The notes under the pieces: model-generated
Told to the model about the DNA's origin: nothing
The model's input: only the letters and a program-made list of their open reading frames with translations
Databases searched by the model: none
Made by a program: the position numbers and the translations under genes
Shown: one piece after another, positions 4,281 through 6,716 of the stretch
How positions within the stretch are numbered: position 1 is the first letter of the stretch
Layout: each line of letters starts with the position of its first letter
DNA from: an uncultured Pseudomonadota bacterium
Lineage (GTDB): Bacteria > Myxococcota_A > Polyangia > HGW-17
Assembly (NCBI GenBank): GCA_938004375.1
Contig: CALKWH010000270.1
Location: 1 to 6,716 of the forward strand
DNA length: 6,716 bases
Direction of reading: 5' to 3'

Positions 4281-6464
4281 TCAGATCACGCGACCGGGGT
4301 CCTCCCCGGCGGTGAACACCCGGGCGGCGCTGGCGGCGAGCTTGCCCGCGTCGTCCAGGCCGTCGGAGATCAGCGCCTGGAGCGAGTCCGCCGAGTAGTC
4401 GATGCCCTTGAGGATGACCTCCTGGGCCACCGCGAAGCCGTATTCGACGAGCCCCGGGAGGCTGATCTCCTTGCGCCCGAATCCGTTGCGGTTCTCGTGA
4501 ACGATCTGCAGGAAGTTGCCCACGGAGCGCAGCATGGCGGGCAGCACGACCGGCTGCACGATGCGCAGGCCGTGCTTGGCCAGGCCCATGGGGTTGTCCT
4601 TGTCCACCTCGCGCTTGTACTGCTTGAAGTGGTCCTTGTTGTCGACGAACTTGATCCGGAAGCGCTCGCGCCCCTGCCGGTCGCGGTAGAGCGTGATGAT
4701 CAGGTTCTCGGTGATGTAGCCCCAGATCCCCAGGATGAAGATGTTGATGCCGGCCTCGTCCGGGCGCAGGTCGGGGATGAAGTCGGTGTCGAGGAAGAAG
4801 CGCAGCACCTGCACGAAGAAGACCACCAGCTTCTCGGCGAGCTCCGGGTACTTGCGCAGATAGCCGGACCACTCGGCCTTGGCCAGGCTCTCCAGGCTGA
4901 ACTGGGCCAGCTTCTCGCAGCCCGCGGGCAGGGCGTCGGCCCGCTCCTGGAAGGTGCAGAACGTGGTGAGGACGTTGCGGTACTCGATCAGGCCGCGGGA
5001 GGTGCGCAGCCCGTGCCGCAGGTCGTAGAAGAGCAGGAACTGGGCCAGGCGCCCCACCAGCTCGCGGTAGTCGCTCTCGAGCATCCCCTCGAGCAGCCGC
5101 GCCTTCAGGCCGCAGGTGTCGAGGTGGGCCACCAGGGCGGCGTTGCGGCGCACCGGCATGTCCACGCCGGCCAGGAACAGCCCCAGCTGCTCGACGAACT
5201 TCAGGCCCAGCTTCACCGTGGCGGGGTTGAGCCACCCCACCGTCTCCTCGAGGCGGTACTGCGGGTAACCATGGTGCCAGGACAGCACCTCGGAGAGCAC
5301 CGCCTCGAACTGGTCGGGCGTCAACTGGCGGCGCAGGCGGGCCGAGCAGGCCCGGCGCAGGCGGGCGGCGCCGGTGCGGACCACCAGCCGGTTGCCCCGC
5401 AGGGTCTCGGCCAGCTCCGCGGGAGCAATCCCCGGCGCCGGGATGTAATAATTCTGCTCGGGGAGCAGGAAGTCCTCTTCGCCGTGGCGGGCGAAACAGT
5501 CCTCGATGAGGGCGCGGGCCTGGTCCCAGTTCATGTCCGGGTGCCGCGCGCCGTTGAGCCAGCGCAGGGTGTCGCGCACGCCCACGGTGATGGGGGCGTC
5601 GAAGAACTCGCGCAGGTGGGTGGTCACGGCGTCCGACAGCGGCCGCGTGCGCAGCTCCCGCAGGCGGGCGGCGAGCGCGGCGCCGTCAGGCAGCGGCGCC
5701 TTCTCGTAGGGATCCCGCGCGAGCACGTCGTAGAACGACAGGCGCTCGGTGGCCACGTGGGTCTCGCGCACCAGGAAGACCGCCGCGTCGTCCCCCGTCG
5801 GCGGGGGCGGCTCGTGCCCGGCCAGCAAGCGGCGCACGGCGTCGTCCACCGGGAACAGGAACAGGTCCCGGGGGGCACCCATGAAGAAATACGGCACCTC
5901 GCGGGCGGCCTCCAGGCTGTCCGAGACGGTCTTGCGCCACGTGGGGAACAGGCTGTAGCCGATGCCGCCGAAGACCTCGGAGACCACCGCGCGCGGGATC
6001 TCGACGGGCCGCGCGCCGCCCAGGCGCATGGTGAAGTTGCTGGTGCGCCCGACCTTGAACAGGAAGCGCGCGGCGAAGCCCTCGCACCACCGGCGGATCG
6101 CCGGCGTCCGGGACGCCGCGGCGTCGGCCCCCTCGTGGCGCTCGACGAAGCCCGCGAGGACCGCGGCCAGCCGGTCGGCGTCCAGCGCGAAGATCTCGGT
6201 GTGCGAGCCCGCCTCCTTCCCCGGAGTGAGCGAGTACACGGACGCGTGGAACGCCCCCAGCAGATCGTGGGCGGTCAGGAAGGCGTAGGTGTCCGGCGCG
6301 GACGGGGGCACCACGGGCGGCGGTGGGGTCTTCGCCTTTTGCGGACGGCCGCGGCGCTTTCCGGGCTTCGACTCGGACGCGGCGGTCGCGGAGGCGGACG
6401 CGCGCTGGCGCTTCTTCGCGGTCTTCTCGGCGGCGGTGGGCTTGCGATATTTCGAGGTGGCCAT
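4281..6464 (-). CDS. Large uncharacterised protein with AT-hook-like N-terminal tail
   Basis: A 727-residue protein I do not recognise. The ATG at 6464 (MATSKYRKPT) has a clear GAAGGAG ribosome-binding site six bases upstream; an in-frame ATG 15 bases earlier lacks one. Residues 1-55 are disordered and Lys/Ala/Pro-rich, with KRRGRPQK (36-43), an AT-hook-like core around RGRP, then PPPP. Residues 58-440 are a long mixed alpha/beta region. Residues 440-560 are mostly helical (for example ELAEKLVVFFVQVLRFFLDT, 541-560). The most sequence-like conserved block is about 561-625: DFIPDLRPDE, then LGIWGYITENLII, then FRIKFVDNKDHFKQY. The order DLRP ... TEN ... FVDN faintly recalls degenerate kinase-like catalytic motifs, but spacing is wrong for a classical kinase and I do not claim activity. 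No signal peptide or strong membrane helix is visible. It is separated from the HEAT operon by 137 bases. Confidence 0.88.
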   Translation of the reverse strand: MATSKYRKPTAAEKTAKKRQRASASATAASESKPGKRRGRPQKAKTPPPPVVPPSAPDTYAFLTAHDLLGAFHASVYSLTPGKEAGSHTEIFALDADRLAAVLAGFVERHEGADAAASRTPAIRRWCEGFAARFLFKVGRTSNFTMRLGGARPVEIPRAVVSEVFGGIGYSLFPTWRKTVSDSLEAAREVPYFFMGAPRDLFLFPVDDAVRRLLAGHEPPPPTGDDAAVFLVRETHVATERLSFYDVLARDPYEKAPLPDGAALAARLRELRTRPLSDAVTTHLREFFDAPITVGVRDTLRWLNGARHPDMNWDQARALIEDCFARHGEEDFLLPEQNYYIPAPGIAPAELAETLRGNRLVVRTGAARLRRACSARLRRQLTPDQFEAVLSEVLSWHHGYPQYRLEETVGWLNPATVKLGLKFVEQLGLFLAGVDMPVRRNAALVAHLDTCGLKARLLEGMLESDYRELVGRLAQFLLFYDLRHGLRTSRGLIEYRNVLTTFCTFQERADALPAGCEKLAQFSLESLAKAEWSGYLRKYPELAEKLVVFFVQVLRFFLDTDFIPDLRPDEAGINIFILGIWGYITENLIITLYRDRQGRERFRIKFVDNKDHFKQYKREVDKDNPMGLAKHGLRIVQPVVLPAMLRSVGNFLQIVHENRNGFGRKEISLPGLVEYGFAVAQEVILKGIDYSADSLQALISDGLDDAGKLAASAARVFTAGEDPGRVI

Positions 6465-6492
6465 GGGCGACTCCTTCACCTGCGAGGTCCGC

Positions 6493-6521
6493 AGTCTAGG
6501 GGAAAACGCCCGCCTTGGGAA
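6493..6521 (-). promoter_or_regulatory. Weak candidate promoter of the 727-residue gene
   Basis: The minus strand shows TTCCCA, a 17-base spacer and TAGACT (four of six -10 matches), followed by a leader of about 28 bases to the ATG at 6464. The -35 is poor, so this would be a weak or activator-dependent promoter if real. Confidence 0.22.
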
Positions 6522-6543
6522 GGGACAGTTGCGCAGGGACAGT
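6521..6543 (+). repeat. Direct repeat AGGGACAGT x2 (14-base period)
   Basis: AGGGACAGT occurs at 6521-6529 and again at 6535-6543, separated by TGCGC. The 5' copy lies at the candidate -35 of the 727-residue gene, so a regulator binding two adjacent sites is conceivable. It could also be a remnant of a REP-like element or chance. Confidence 0.5.
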
Positions 6544-6583
6544 CAGGGCAATCGCAAGAAGTTTTCCTGATGAGGCTGGAAGG

Positions 6584-6603
6584 TCGATTTCGATTTCGAT
6601 TTC
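6584..6603 (+). repeat. GATTTC hexamer array, three units
   Basis: TC followed by three perfect GATTTC units (GAAATC on the minus strand). Identical in unit and phase to the array at 6691-6716. It is a simple tandem repeat, too short and regular to be a CRISPR array. Confidence 0.9.
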
Positions 6604-6668
6604 ATGCGTGATCACTTAAGGGTTTGATGGCGAATTTCTGTTAGGGGGCTATCAGGGTATTAAAAAAG

Positions 6669-6689
6669 TATTCCATGAGAGGTGGAATA
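6669..6689 (-). terminator. Candidate intrinsic terminator for a gene beyond the right edge
   Basis: TATTCCA (6669-6675) and TGGAATA (6683-6689) are perfect 7-base arms around a 7-base loop. On the minus strand the stem is followed by C and six T residues (6667-6662). The stem is A/T-rich and weak. The arrangement fits a rho-independent terminator for a minus-strand gene entering from the right, or else a palindromic operator. Confidence 0.4.
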
Positions 6690-6690
6690 T

Positions 6691-6716
6691 TCGATTTCGA
6701 TTTCGATTTCGATTTC
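6691..6716 (+). repeat. GATTTC hexamer array, at least four units, running off the window
   Basis: TC followed by four perfect GATTTC units up to the last base. The array is open-ended, so its true copy number is unknown; repeats of this sort commonly end short-read contigs. Its repetition of the array 90 bases away shows the unit is a local favourite, not a one-off. Confidence 0.92.

Larger units (their letters stand above)
6465..6716. other. AT-richer non-coding leader region upstream of the 727-residue gene
   Basis: This 252-base stretch has no convincing gene. It is visibly less GC-rich than the coding DNA, especially after about 6545. It contains a possible weak promoter for the 727-residue gene (TTCCCA at 6521-6516, 17-base spacer, TAGACT at 6498-6493). 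It also holds a pair of ACTGTCCCT direct repeats, two GATTTC hexamer arrays and an inverted repeat with a T-run. The composition break and repeats mark it as a spacer between transcription units. Confidence 0.6.

Noticed and set aside
4177..5235. 352-residue minus-strand frame
   Set aside because: It is a shifted-frame shadow of the 727-residue gene, Arg/Pro/Gly/Ala/His-biased, without a believable start.
4497..6611. 704-residue open frame on the plus strand
   Set aside because: It is antisense to the 727-residue gene, rich in repetitive low-complexity Gly/Ala/Val/Gln/His/Leu, and lacks a ribosome-binding site. It is typical of third-position GC bias on the opposite strand.
6608..6620. GTGATCAC and CTTAAG palindromes
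   Set aside because: They are single short palindromes without a partner or recognised operator, as expected by chance.
6584..6716. CRISPR array
   Set aside because: The unit is a 6-base tandem repeat with no spacers of constant length and no cas genes nearby.
1..6716. tRNA, rRNA or transposon
   Set aside because: No cloverleaf, rRNA-conserved stretch, transposase motif or terminal inverted repeats could be seen on either strand.

Overview
The window looks like one end of a GC-rich metagenomic contig. Bases 1-45 are not biological: they match the 3' part of the Illumina TruSeq universal (P5) adapter, ending in GCTCTTCCGATCT. The other end (6584-6716) contains two blocks of the hexamer GATTTC, the second running off the window. 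The adapter may explain why the sequence stops on the left, and the repeat may explain why it stops on the right. Everything recognisable lies on the minus strand, so the genes are described from right to left. High GC, dense lipoproteins with CxxxxxC small-protein motifs, and a YkgJ/YdcH/propeller neighbourhood suggest a Myxococcota- or Bradymonadales-like 'deltaproteobacterial' organism. This is inference; no rRNA or other taxonomic marker is present.

Region A (4281-6716): an AT-richer leader with hexamer repeats, then a 727-residue protein I cannot assign to a family. It has a Lys/Ala-rich, AT-hook-like tail. Region B (2491-4259): a likely four-gene operon with a sigma70-like promoter (TTGCTT-16-TATAGT). 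Its order is HEAT-repeat protein, greA, and two tiny cysteine-rich lipoproteins. The junctions are very tight: stop abutting start, then a TAATG 1-base overlap, then a 26-base overlap. Region C (46-2443): a second cluster behind a consensus -35 (TTGACA). It encodes a YkgJ-type Cys-cluster protein, a YdcH/DUF465 coiled-coil protein whose ribosome-binding site sits in a 9-bp inverted repeat, and a PQQ/WD-like beta-propeller lipoprotein truncated by the adapter.

How the genes work together: GreA rescues backtracked RNA polymerase, and its neighbours are tightly coupled to it in translation. The lipoproteins, small and propeller alike, would be exported and membrane-anchored. No defence system, mobile element, CRISPR array or RNA gene can be supported. 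The least explained items are the 727-residue orphan, the greA-coupled pair of mini-lipoproteins, and the hexamer repeats.
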